Origin: Protula sp. h YS-2021
Lineage: Eukaryota; Annelida; Polychaeta; Sabellida; Serpulidae
NCBI GenBank assembly: GCA_949752745.1
Contig: OX457029.1
Span: forward strand, 16,987,413-17,051,412
DNA: 64,000 bases
Direction: 5' to 3'
A program made the position numbers and the translations under genes. Below are positions 46,736 through 59,100 of the stretch, one piece after another; the first letter of the stretch is position 1, and each line of letters opens with the position of its first letter. Under the pieces are notes generated by a model. The model was not told where the DNA came from and made no database searches. It saw only the letters and a list, made by a program, of their open reading frames with translations.

Positions 46736-47652
46736 GATCACGAGACGCGCCTTCCTGCGCCGCTTTTGTGAAAACATGAGGGGGTGAAATTTCTGCCCAT
46801 TTGTTAAATCCGTTATAGTTATTAGCAGCGAATTCACATCGCCTTTGGTAGACGTTAATTAACCCACTTGATCACATGATACCACAGTAACAACTTTACA
46901 TACTGCAGCGATAAAAAATAACGTCCAAAATGAGACATCACATGGCGCTGATTAAAAAAGTAGAACATTCGCAGTAAGACACGGCATGAATAAAATTATA
47001 CAATTACCTGTGTTTGCACAAACTGCAAGGTGTGATGAGCGAGAACGAGCGAATGATTGGATGCGACGTCTGCTCCGATGGATGGTCGGGTTAAATTTAC
47101 GTTCAACTATGATTCGTCAAACGCTGCTTTGGCAATGAACAGTTCTTGGGGAAATTGATCTAAGTGGTATTAACTGCCTCATCACCGGTAAAGTATGGCA
47201 AAATATGTTCCTATAAACAGGAGAAAAAGTTAGTTTGATTGCCAGCTGAGCAACAAGGCCAGAAATGAATACTGCGCAGGTAATGTGAGGTGCCAGTTTG
47301 CCAAAAAGCTCAATGTTCGCAAACAAGAAAAAAAAAAGGCCCTGATCTTTCGCTAGAAAACGTGAAAAGAAGCCTGGGATATAGAAAGAGTAAGTGTATT
47401 GTTTATTTGCAAGCCAGTGGAGGATTAGTTTATCGTTCAGTGCAGTGAGAGCTGCTTTCCAATCATTGCTCGGCAAAGAATTACGACGGAGAAATAACAC
47501 ACGTTGTGTTGCATCTTTGAAAAGCGACTTGCAAGTTTTCTTTGGCCGAAATAAATAAATACGGATGCAACATTAGAAGTTTGCCGTTTGGTACAGTCCA
47601 TACAATCACATTGGTACTGAGGAGCGTGCTTTGCTAAACACCTGTTAACAAG
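46736..47652. other. Non-genic DNA or 5' flank of the next exon
   Basis: No exon or repeat is supported. Minus-strand frames of about 100 codons lack motifs. The sequence just before 47653 is the probable 5' UTR of the exon below; no TATA box is claimed. Confidence 0.45.
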
Positions 47653-47873
47653 ATGGGACAGGAGAACTCGACGGAAAGCCAGGAGGCTCCTGAGGCGGCT
47701 GATCCAAGCCAGACACCACACTCCTCAGCGAAAGCCAAGTGCAAAAACCGCCGCTGCTACACCAACTAGGAAAAATCGGTGTTCTTCAAAAACAAGAAAT
47801 TAAAGACCAAAAAAATGGAGGGATGTGACGGATCAAGCAAGGACGGGGAGTGTTCGGTGAAGGTGACACGCCG
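47653..47873 (+). CDS. First coding exon candidate with N-myristoylation-type start; in-frame TAG
   Basis: ATG 47653 has a strong context (ACAAGATGG). The frame reads MGQENSTESQEAPEAAD, a Ser/Pro stretch and a Cys/Lys/Arg segment (AKAKCKNRRCYTN), then TAG at 47767-47769. The same frame continues as plausible protein (EKSVFFKNKKLKTKK, then EGCDGSSKDGECS) and reaches CGCCG|GTAAGT at 47874, an ideal donor. Met-Gly with Ser at position 6 is the N-myristoyltransferase consensus, and the basic clusters would suit membrane binding. Options: a nonsense mutation or sequencing error in a working exon, a pseudogene, or a real 38-residue microprotein. No family is recognised. Confidence 0.5.
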
Positions 47874-48352
47874 GTAAGTGGCTAGCTTTTGTGTGACGGA
47901 TCAAGCAAGGACGGAGTGTTCGGTGAAGGTGACACGCCGGTAAGTGGCTGGCTTTTGTGTGTCGGATCAAACACGGACGGGGCGTTCGGTGAAGTTGACA
48001 TGCCGGTAAGTGGCTAGCTTTTGTGTGACGGATCAAGCAAGGACGGAGTGTTCGGTGAAGGTGACACGCCGGTAAGTGGCTGGCTTTGTGTGTCGGATCA
48101 AACACGGACGGGGCGTTCGGTGAAGTTGACATGCCGGTAAGTGGCTAGCTTTTGTGTGACGGATCAAGCAAGGGCGGAGTCTTCGGTGAAGGTGACACGC
48201 CGGTAAGTGGCTAGCTTTTGTGTGACGGATCAAGCACGGACGAGTGTTCGGTGATGTTGACACGCCGGTAAGGGACTAGCTTTTGTGCGACGGATCAAAC
48301 ACGGACGGGGGCGTTCGGTGAAGTTGACATGCCGGTAAGTGGCAAGCTTTTA
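47824..48352 (+). repeat. 66-bp minisatellite that multiplies an exon end and its splice donor
   Basis: Eight units of 65-67 bp comprise GACGGATCAAGCAAGGACGG, TGTTCGGTGAAGGTGACACG, CCG|GTAAGTGG and CTAGCTTTTGTGT. Donor GTs fall at 47874, 47940, 48006, 48072, 48137, 48203, 48268 and 48335; seven read GTAAGT and one GTAAGG. The first unit is the end of the exon above. Two subtypes (AAGCAAGG/GACACG and AACACGG/GACATG) largely alternate, giving a dimeric pattern. In the exon frame GTAAGT supplies an immediate TAA. Confidence 0.9.
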
Positions 48353-49568
48353 CGCATGCTCACCGGTGTGTATAATGTCCAAAATTCTTGTTTTAGTCTT
48401 TTAGGCTTGGTTTAATTCACTGCTGTGAGAATATTGCAGGGGTGCACATAAGGATTTTTTACCTTCGCCAATTTGGCGAAGACGTTCAGCTCACCTTCGC
48501 CAAATCGAATTCACCTTCGCCAAATTAACTCCTAATAAAACACTAACTTAATTTAAACATATTCTCAGCTATACTGTCCAGTTTATGTCTTTATAGAGCT
48601 ATATCGGTAGTTACTCAGTGCTGACCGATTTGTAGCTTTCATCTAAAGCGTTTAACTTTTCATCAAGCTTCATTATGAAAGTCTCACGTCTTGCTCGGAG
48701 ACTTCGTCATCATCATCCTTGCTACCGCCGTCATCATGTCTGCAAATGATCTCGATAACGGAAAGTCCAGTCGACTTCAAATTTACATGACTATTCCTTG
48801 GGTCAGTCGGACCGTTCTGTTAACTTTTCACGCATGTCACGTTATTAGGACAGGGGTTCGACGTCATTGCGTAAAAATCTTGTGTGCAAAATTATTTCTG
48901 AGCCGTTAAACATCGGAGAAAATTGAAACTTGGTGGGATTGTTGCTTGGTAGGTCCGAAAGAGTCCATAAAATTTTTTCGCGAGTAGAACGAGCGAATGC
49001 GGCCTATGTCATCATCGCGTAAAATATGAATATATTTTGAACAAGATCTTGTGTGTAAAATATCTCGATAAGGCAAAGTGGTATCGATCTCAAATTTTTT
49101 ATGGGTATCCCTTGGATTAGTTGGACGGTTCTATCAATTTTGACGCATGTTACGTGATTAAGGTAGGCGTATGACGTCATAACGTTAAATTTTTGTGGTA
49201 CGAAATTTCTCAGCCGCTTGAACACCGAAGAAAGTTGAAACATTGTGAGATGTGTATGATCTGGCCGCTCTAGTTTCAAATATGATAATCTGTCATTAAG
49301 TATACATTGCTATGCGTAGAATCATGGTGTGTAAAAAGGGACAAGTTGAACGAATGTCTTCATTGTTTGTCAATAGGATAGCTGTGCATTCATTTCACGT
49401 TCACCTTAATCAAAATCAAAACATATTTTGATTTTATTATAAATAGTGCATTATTAAAATAAGAATTTATGAAGCAAATAAGAAATCAGATATTTTTTGT
49501 CATGGGTGAACTAACGCATTTTACGACTACGGCTGTCAAAAATACAACTTGTCAAAAATGTATATTTT
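48353..49568. other. Intron-like DNA with small repeats
   Basis: CACCTTCGCCAAAT-type motifs recur three or four times with an inverted ATTTGGCGAAG (48461-48530). A diverged direct duplication of about 305 bp follows, with copies near 48740-48955 and 49050-49255 sharing TCTCGATAA, GACGTCAT and CGAATG-type blocks. No exon is supported. Confidence 0.5.
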
Positions 49569-50342
49569 TAACCCAGCCGACTTTGTCTGACTGGGTTGGT
49601 CGTATCGCTATAGTGGGTGGGGGGGGGGGGGGGCTTGAATGTATGTGCGTATGTTAAACTTTTTCTTTAAAATGTTACTCCTCCTACAGTTTTGCTCCAA
49701 TCGTTTTGATATTACGCAGAAATGTTCCCTGGATGGTCCCCCACGTGGCTATTACTTTTTTTTGACGATTGACGAAAAACTGACAAAATGGCGGCACTTT
49801 TTGTGCCCGTTTTCATCCATTTTTAAAATGCTGCTCCTCGTACAGTTTCACTCCAATCGTTTAGATGCTACGCAGGGATGTTCCCCAAGGGTTCGTCTTC
49901 CAGGCTATTATATTTTTCGCCGTTCGCCAAAACCTGCCGAAATGGCGGAACTTTGAAGTTTGGCAAAAATTGGAATATATGGTAGTAAACAACTGAATTG
50001 TCAAACCATTCATTTCTCTCAGTTTTTTTTCAGATAGTTATAAACTTTAATCGAAAGTTTCTTAGGTGCTTCTCCACCTGGACTTTGCTTTTTTGGCAAA
50101 TGACAAAAAATGCCGAAATGGTGGAATTTTAAAAATTTTGTAAAATTATGTAAATGTCGGTAAATATGTGAATCGTCAAAACCCAACCTCTCCAACATCC
50201 CTTTTCGGGTAGCTTCCAAATTCGAATTAAATACATTTTACATACTTCATTTTTTGGCCTAACATTATTCGTTTCAGAGTTTTTCTCTCTTTAGTTGTTT
50301 GGTCTTTCTTTGCTGGGTCATGTCTTTGGACATGCTTGTTTA
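49569..50342 (+). mobile_element. 774-bp interspersed repeat, copy 2
   Basis: Same ends and length as 9302-10075. The head forms a hairpin: AACCCAG (49570-49576) pairs with CTGGGTT (49591-49597), followed by GGTCGTATCGCTATAG and a G-run. This copy has a longer G-run and a few small insertions. Non-coding, hence non-autonomous. Confidence 0.7.
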
Positions 50343-50511
50343 GATACTGAACCGAAAAACCCATGCTCAGCATTGTGCCATTGTATCCAGGTGGTGGGGG
50401 GGGGGGGGGGGGTCGGGACATTTCGTACCCGTGCCATTTCGTACCACTTTGGACCTTTCGTACCACATTTTTTGGGGCACTTCCTACCTACCCGAAAGGC
50501 GTTTCGTAACT

Positions 50512-51112
50512 TATATGTCTCCCCCTAAGGGAGACATATATAGAATGTGTCCGTCCGCAGTGAGTTCTTATGAAATTAATGAGTCGAATTTTCTCAAAAC
50601 ATACTGGGGTGTCTAGAGGATGCCCGTGGTATTTTTTTTTTTTTCGTTCCTTCAAAAATTCTATTTTTGGCAATTTTTTTAACATTGGGGGGGGGGGGGG
50701 GTTTCGTGCATTTTTTCACTTTGGCAGGCTATATCTCCAAAACAGTTCGTTGGATAAGGCTCAGACGTCGCAAAAAGAACACACATGTAGCGCAAATGTA
50801 AACTGCAAAGTTTTTCTTTATTTCCGTTGAAAATGTATTTTTGGCGATTTTTTAAATTTCTGATTTTTCAGTGTTTTGACCATATTGTTGCGATACCTCG
50901 GAAACAGTTTATTGGATTAGGCTGAAACGTGGCAAGAAGAACCCACATATAGTGCAAATGTTTACTGCGAAGTTTTTTGTTTTTTTTTTTTCATTTTCTG
51001 TAAAAATGTATTTTTGGCGATTTTGTATATTTTTTTTTGGCTCGCCAATGTTGTACTTTTAAGCAAGGATTTTTTTCCACGTGACTGATTGGGGGACGGG
51101 GGAGACATATCC
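50512..51112 (+). mobile_element. Hairpin-headed repeat with a 170-180-bp tandem core
   Basis: TATATGTCTCCC (50512-50523) and GGGAGACATATA (50529-50540) form a perfect 12-bp stem with a 5-nt loop, followed by GAATGTGTCCGTCCGC. Two diverged core units share a CACTTTGGC or TGACCATAT block, CGGAAACAGTTTATTGGAT and GAACMCACAT (near 50740 and 50910). It ends with GGGGGAGACATATCCG, echoing the head. The same architecture as 10860-11515. Confidence 0.55.
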
Positions 51113-51204
51113 GTTTTTGTTTTAACAAAAACACTGGCCAGTCTAGTTTTGTGCCATTTCGTACCTCGCCATTTCAGACCTCTGTACTTTGTTGTTGTTT
51201 TTAG

Positions 51205-51260
51205 CCCAGCTTACGTTACACGTAAGCTGGGGTATTCCTATCGGTTTGCGGGCGGTGTCC

Positions 51261-51315
<55 letters not shown>

Positions 51316-51970
51316 GTTTATTTAGTAAACTTTGGTTCAAAATGCATCTCCTCCTACAATTTTGATCCGATGTCATTTATTTTTGGTGTGAGGTATCCCT
51401 AAGGGGTCGTGCATACGGCTTGTGCTTTTCTAGTCGATCGGGTGATTTTTGAATTTTTGGCGAATTTTTAAAGAAAAAATTTTAAAATGTATCTCCTCCT
51501 ACATTTTTGACCCGATGTCATTTATTTTTGGTATGAGGCACCCCTAAAGGGTCGTGCATACGGCTTGTGCTTTTTTAGTCGATCGCGCAATTTTTGTATT
51601 TTTGGGGAATTTTTAAAGCAAAATTTTCGAAAATAATTCAAAATGCATCTACTCCTACAATTTTGATTCGATGTCATTTATTTTTGGTGTGAGGCATCCC
51701 TAAGGAGTCGTGCATACGGCTTGTGCTTTTTTAGTCGATCGGGTGATTTTTGAATTTTAGGGGAATTTTTAAAGAAAAAAATTTAAAATGTGTCTCCTCC
51801 TACATTTTTGACCCGATGTGATTTATTTTTGGTATGAGGCATCCCTAAAGTGTCGTGCATACGGCTTGTGCTTTTCTAGTCGATCGGGTGATTTTTTAAT
51901 TTTTGGGGAATTTTTGAAGAAAAAAATTGAAAATGTATCTCGTCCTACATTTTTTATCCGATGTCTTTTT
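51205..51970 (+). mobile_element. Hairpin-headed repeat with TTAG microsatellite and 145-bp tandem core
   Basis: CCCAGCTTACG (51205-51215) and CGTAAGCTGGG (51221-51231) form a perfect 11-bp stem, followed by GTATTCCTATCGG and about twelve TTAG copies (51263-51313). A core unit of about 145 bp starts at about 51339, 51483, 51640, 51785 and 51929 (AAAATGYATCTCCTCCTAC). The fifth unit is cut short where the next element starts. Confidence 0.6.
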
Positions 51971-51971
51971 T

Positions 51972-53090
51972 TTTAGCCCAGTTTGCTTTTTAGCCAACAG
52001 GGCTATACAGATGGGGGCAAGTATCGTCCGTCTGTCCGTCCGTCCGTCCGTCTGTCCGTCCCGCGACCGTTAAAAGTGGAATAACTTTTTTATTTTTTAT
52101 CCGATTCTTACCAAATTTTAAACACGAGTTCCTAACCCTTTACTGCATTAGGAAATATTTTTATTTTTGCGGTTTAAACCATTTTTGGTGATTTTATTGC
52201 CAATTTGGGCAAAATACGAAAAAACCTATCTAGTCCCTCATTTTTCATCGGAAGATTCCGAAATTTTTTATGAAGAAACTAGGACTAAGGGGTAAAAAAA
52301 GTACTTTTTTCGATTTTTGAATTTCGCCTTATTTTTGAATATACTGAGCTTCAAAGTTTGCAACTTCTAAAAATTGACAAATTTCCAATTTTTTTTTTCT
52401 GAACAAAGTAGTTAAAGTGGAATATCGTTTTTATTTTTTATCCGATTCGTACCAAATTTTTTACACGAGTTTTTAACCTTCTACTGCATTAGAATTTTTT
52501 TATTTTTTGGTTTAAACCATTTTTGGCGATTTTATTGCCAATTTGGGCAAAATACGAAAAAACCTATCTAGTCCCTCATTTTTCATCGGAAGATTCCGAA
52601 ATTTTTCATGAAGAAACTAGAACTAAGGGGTGAAAAAAGTTCTTTTTTCGATTTTTGAATTTCGCCTTATTTTTGAATCTACTGAGCTTCAAAGTTTGCA
52701 ACTTCTAAAAATTGGCAAATTTCCATTTTTTTTTCTTAACAAAGTAGTTAAAGTGGAATATCTTTTTTATTTTTCATCCGATTCGTACCAAATTTTAAAC
52801 GCGAGTTTTTAACCTTCTACTGCATTAGGATTTTTTTTTATTTTTTGGTTTAAACCATTTTTGGCGATTTTATTGCCGATTTGGGCAAAATACGAAAAAA
52901 TCTATCTAGTCCCTCATTTTTCATCGGAAGATTCCGAAATTTGTTATGAAGAAACTAGAACTAAGGGGTGAAAAAAGTACATTTTTCGATTTTTGAATTT
53001 CGCCTTATTTTTGAATCCACTGAGCTTCGAAGTTTGCAGCTTTTAAAAAATTGGAAATTTCCACTTTTCTTCTTAAAAAAGCAAAGTTTC
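51972..53090 (+). mobile_element. Hairpin-headed repeat with a 335-340-bp tandem core
   Basis: AGCCC (51975) and GGGCT (52000) bracket a short loop, followed by ATACAGATGGGGGC and a (GTCC)n/(GTCT)n tract. Three units of about 335-340 bp start near 52073, 52408 and 52749 with AAAGTGGAATATC and share TTTTTATCCGATTC, GGGCAAAATACGAAAAA and CATCGGAAGATTCCG. No protein is encoded. Confidence 0.6.
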
Positions 53091-53172
53091 AATTTGCAGA
53101 GGGGCACAATATGTTACATGCAAGTACTTTTGGTTGGACTTTTCAGTAATTTTGTTGTCAGTAGGTCATTTC

Positions 53173-56100
53173 TATGATATTTTCAAGTGGGCGATAATAG
53201 GGAACATTGGGCGATAATGCAAGAAAGTTGTAATTTTCGCTTTAAAAGTGCAGGAATCAATTCTGTGACCCGAAAATATGATCAATGTGATATTTTACGG
53301 GGAACAGGGAATATTGGGCGATAAAGCAAGAAAGTTGTAATTTTCGCTTTAAAAGTGCAGGAAACAATTCTAGGACCCGAAAATATGATAAATATAATAT
53401 TTTTCGTGTGGGCGATAATAGGGAACATTGGGCGATAATGTAAGAAAGTTGTAATTTTCGCTTTAAAAGAGCAGGAATCAATTCTATAACCCGAAAATAT
53501 GATAAATATGATATTTTTCGGATGGGCGATAATAGGGAATATTGGGCGATAATGCAAGAAAGTTGTAATTTTCGCTTTAAAAGTGCAGGGATCAATTATA
53601 TGTCCCGAAAATATGAAAAATATGATATTTTTTGGATGGGCGATAATAGGGAACATTGGGCGATAATGCAAGAAAGTTGTAATTTTCGCTTTAAAAGTGC
53701 AGGAATCAATTCTATGACCCGAAAATATGATAAATGTGATATTTTTCGTGTGGGCGATAATAGGGAGCATTGGGCGATAATGCAAGAAAGTTGTAATTTT
53801 CGCTTTTAAAGTGCAGGAATCAATTCTGTGACCCGAAAATATGATCAATGTGATATTTTACGGGTGGGCGATAACAGGGAATATTGGGCGATAAAGCAAG
53901 AAAGTTGTAATTTTCGCTTTAAAAGTGCAGGAAACAATTCTAGGACCCGAAAATATCATAAATATAATATTTTTCGTGTGGGCGATAATAGGTAACATTG
54001 GGCGATAATATAAGAAAGTTGTAATTTTCGCTTTAAAAGAGCAGGAATCAATTCTATAACCCGAAAATATGATAAATGTGATATTTTTCGGATGGGCGAT
54101 AATAGGGAACATTGGGCGATAATGCAAGAAAGTTGTAATTTTCGCTTTAAAAGTGCAGGAATCAATTCTATGACCCGAAAATATGATAAATGTGATATTT
54201 TTCGGGTGGGCGATAATAGGGAATATTGGGCGATAATGTAAGAAAATTGTAATTTTCGCTTTAAAAGTGCAGGAATCAATTCTGTGACCCGAAAATATGA
54301 TAAATATGATATTTTTCGGATGGTCGATAATAGGGAACATTGGGCGATAGTGCAAGAAAGTTGTAATTTTCGCTTTAAAAGTGCAGGAATCAATTCTGTG
54401 ACCCGAAAATATGATCAGTGTGATATTTTACGGGTGGGCGATAACAGGGAATATTGGGCGATAAAGCAAGAAAGTTGTAATTTTCGCTTTAAAAGTGCAG
54501 GAAACAATTCTAGGACCCGAAAATATCATAAATATAATATTTTTCGTGTGGGCGATAATAGGGAGCATTGGGCGATAATGTAAGAAAGTTGTAATTTTCG
54601 CTTTAAAAGAGCAGGAATCAATTCTATGACCCGAAAATATGATAAATGTGATATTTTTCGTGTGGGCGATAATAGGGAACATTGGGCGATAATGCAAGAA
54701 AGTTGTAATTTTCGCTTTAAAAGTGCAGGAATCAATTCTGTGACCCGAAAATATGATCAATGTGATATTTTACGGGTGGGCGATAACAGGGAATATTGGG
54801 CGATAAAGCAAGAAAGTTGTAATTTTCGCTTTAAAAGTGCAGGAAACAATTCTAGGACCCGAAAATATGATAAATATAATATTTTTCGTGTGGGCGATAA
54901 TAGGGAGCATTGGGCGATAATGTAAGAAAGTTGTAATTTTCGCTTTAAAAGAGCAGGAATCAATTCTATAACCCGAAAATATGATAAATATGATATTTTT
55001 CGGATGGGCGATAATAGGGAATATTGGGCGATAATGCAAGAAAGTTGTAATTTTCGCTTTAAAAGTGCAGGGATCAATTATATGTCCCGAAAATATGAAA
55101 AATATGATATTTTTTGGATGGGCGATAATAGGGAACATTGGGTGATAATGCAAGAAAGTTGTAATTTTCGCTTTAAAAGTGCAGGAATCAATTCTATGAC
55201 CCGAAAATATGATAAATGTGATATTTTTCGTGTGGGCGATAATAGGGAGCATTGGGCGATAATGCAAGAAAGTTGTAATTTTCGCTTTTAAAGTGCAGGA
55301 ATCAATTCTGTGACCCGAAAATATGATCAATGTGATATTTTACGGGTGGACGATAACAGGGAATATTGGGCGATAAAGCAAGAAAGTTGTAATTTTCACT
55401 TTAAAAGTGCAGGAAACAATTCTAGGACCCGAAAATATCATAAATATAATATTTTTCGTGTGGGCGATAATAGGTAACATTGGGCGATAATGTAAGAAAG
55501 TTGTAATTTTCGCTTTAAAAGAGCAGGAATCAATTCTATAACCCGAAAATATGATAAATGTGATATTTTTCGGATGGGCGATAATAGGGAACATTGGGCG
55601 ATAATGCAAGAAAGTTGTAATTTTCGCTTTAAAAGTGCAGGAATCAATTCTATGACCCGAAAATATGATAAATGTGATATTTTTCGGGTGGGCGATAATA
55701 GGGAACATTGGGCGATAATGTAAGAAAATTGTAATTTTCGCTTTAAAAGTGCAGGAATCAATTCTGTGACCCGAAAATATGATAAATATGATATTTTTCG
55801 GATGGTCGATAATATAGGGAACATTGGGCGATAGTGCAAGAAAGTTGTAATTTTCGCTTTAAAAGTGCAGGGATCAATTCTATGACCCGAAAATATGATA
55901 AATGTGATATTTTTCGGGTAGGCGATAATAGGCAATATTGGGCGATAATGTAAAAAAAATTGTAGTTTTCGCTTTAAAAGTGCAGGAATCAATTCTATGA
56001 CCCGAAAATATGATAAATGTGATATTTTTCGTGTGGGCGATAATAGGGAGCATTGGGCGATAATGCAAGAAAGTTGTAATTTTCGCTTTTAAAGTGCAGG

Positions 56101-59100
56101 AATCAATTCTGTGACCCGAAAATATGATCAGTGTGATATTTTACGGGTGGGCGATAACAGGGAATATTGGGCGATAAAGCAAGAAAGTTGTAATATTCGC
56201 TTTAAAAGTGCAGGAAACAATTCTAGGACCCGAAAATATGATAAATATAATATTTTTCGTGTGGGCGATAATAGGGAGCATTGGGCGATAATGTAAGAAA
56301 GTTGTAATTTTCGCTTTAAAAGAGCAGGAATCAATTCTATGACCCGAAAATATGATAAATGTGATATTTTTCGTGTGGGCGATAATAGGGAACATTGGGC
56401 GATAATGCAAGAAAGTTGTAATTTTCGCTTTAAAAGTGCAGGAATCAATTCTGTGACCCGAAAATATGATCAATGTGATATTTTACGGGTGGGCGATAAC
56501 AGGGAATATTGGGCGATAAAGCAAGAAAGTTGTAATTTTCGCTTTAAAAGTGCAGGAAACAATTCTAGGACCCGAAAATATGATAAATATAATATTTTTC
56601 GTGTGGGCGATAATAGGGAACATTGGGCGATAATGTAAGAAAGTTGTAATTTTCGCTTTAAAAGAGCAGGAATCAATTCTATAACCCGAAAATATGATAA
56701 ATATGATATTTTTCGGATGGGCGATAATAGGGAATATTGGGCGATAATGCAAGAAAGTTGTAATTTTCGCTTTAAAAGTGCAGGGATCAATTATATGTCC
56801 CGAAAATATGAAAAATATGATATTTTTTGGATGGGCGATAATAGGGAACATTGGGCGATAATGCAAGAAAGTTGTAATTTTCGCTTTAAAAGTGCAGGAA
56901 TCAATTCTATGACCCGAAAATATGATAAATGTGATATTTTTCGTGTGGGCGATAATAGGGAGCATTGGGCGATAATGCAAGAAAGTTGTAATTTTCGCTT
57001 TTAAAGTGCAGGAATCAATTCTGTGACCCGAAAATATGATCAATGTGATATTTTACGGGTGGACGATAACAGGGAATATTGGGCGATAAAGCAAGAAAGT
57101 TGTAATTTTCACTTTAAAAGTGCAGGAAACAATTCTAGGACCCGAAAATATCATAAATATAATATTTTTCGTGTGGGCGATAATAGGTAACATTGGGCGA
57201 TAATGTAAGAAAGTTGTAATTTTCGCTTTAAAAGAGCAGGAATCAATTCTATAACCCGAAAATATGATAAATGTGATATTTTTCGGATGGGCGATAATAG
57301 GGAACATTGGGCGATAATGCAAGAAAGTTGTAATTTTCGCTTTAAAAGTGCAGGAATCAATTCTATGACCCGAAAATATGATAAATGTGATATTTTTCGG
57401 GTGGGCGATAATAGGGAACATTGGGCGATAATGTAAGAAAATTGTAATTTTCGCTTTAAAAGTGCAGGAATCAATTCTGTGACCCGAAAATATGATAAAT
57501 ATGATATTTTTCGGATGGTCGATAATAGGGAACATTGGGCGATAGTGCAAGAAAGTTGTAATTTTCGCTTTAAAAGTGCAGGGATCAATTCTATGACCCG
57601 AAAATATGATAAATGTGATATTTTTCGGGTAGGCGATAATAGGGAACATTGGGCGATAATGTAAGAAAATTGTAATTTTCGCTTTAAAAGTGCAGGAATC
57701 AATTCTGTGACCCGAAAATATGATAAATATGATATTTTTCGGATGGTCGATAATATAGGGAACATTGGGCGATAGTGCAAGAAAGTTGTTATTTTCGCTT
57801 TAAAAGTGCAGGGATCAATTCTATGACCCGAAAATATGATAAATGTGATATTTTTCGGGTAGGCGATAATAGGCAATATTGGGCGATAATGTAAAAAAAT
57901 TGTAATTTTCGCTTTAAAAGTGCAGGAATCAATTCTATGACCCGAAAATATGATAAATGTGATATTTTTCGTGTGGGCGATAATAGGGAGCATTGGGCGA
58001 TAATGCAAGAAAGTTGTAATTTTCGCTTTTAAAGTGCAGGAATCAATTCTGTGACCCGAAAATATGATCAGTGTGATATTTTACGGGTGGGCGATAACAG
58101 GGAATATTGGGCGATAAAGCAAGAAAGTTGTAATATTCGCTTTAAAAGTGCAGGAAACAATTCTAGGACCCGAAAATATGATAAATATAATATTTTTCGT
58201 GTGGGCGATAATAGGGAGCATTGGGCGATAATGTAAGAAAGTTGTAATTTTCGCTTTAAAAGAGCAGGAATCAATTCTATGACCCGAAAATATGATAAAT
58301 GTGATATTTTTCGTGTGGGCGATAATAGGGAACATTGGGCGATAATGCAAGAAAGTTGTAATTTTCGCTTTAAAAGTGCAGGAATCAATTCTGTGACCCG
58401 AAAATATGATAAATATGATATTTTTCGGATGGTCGATAATATAGGGAACATTGGGCGATAGTGCAAGAAAGTTGTTATTTTCGCTTTAAAAGTGCAGGGA
58501 TCAATTCTATGACCCGAAAATATGATAAATGTGATATTTTTCGGGTAGGCGATAATAGGCAATATTGGGCGATAATGTAAAAAAATTGTAATTTTCGCTT
58601 TAAAAGTGCAGGAATCAATTCTATGACCCGAAAATATGATAAATGTGATATTTTTCGTGTGGGCGATAATAGGGAGCATTGGGCGATAATGCAAGAAAGT
58701 TGTAATTTTCGCTTTTAAAGTGCAGGAATCAATTCTGTGACCCGAAAATATGATCAGTGTGATATTTTACGGGTGGGCGATAACAGGGAATATTGGGCGA
58801 TAAAGCAAGAAAGTTGTAATATTCGCTTTAAAAGTGCAGGAAACAATTCTAGGACCCGAAAATATGATAAATATAATATTTTTCGTGTGGGCGATAATAG
58901 GGAGCATTGGGCGATAATGTAAGAAAGTTGTAATTTTCGCTTTAAAAGAGCAGGAATCAATTCTATGACCCGAAAATATGATAAATGTGATATTTTTCGT
59001 GTGGGCGATAATAGGGAACATTGGGCGATAATGCAAGAAAGTTGTAATTTTCGCTTTAAAAGTGCAGGAATCAATTCTGTGACCCGAAAATATGATCAAT

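Noticed and set aside
46193..46837. Gly/Arg-rich and Pro-rich frames of 127-214 codons.
   Set aside because: They are shadows of the G-rich minisatellite.
51263..51313. (TTAG)n as a telomere-type repeat.
   Set aside because: It is a short tetranucleotide microsatellite inside a mobile-element head, not the TTAGGG or TTAGG telomere repeat.
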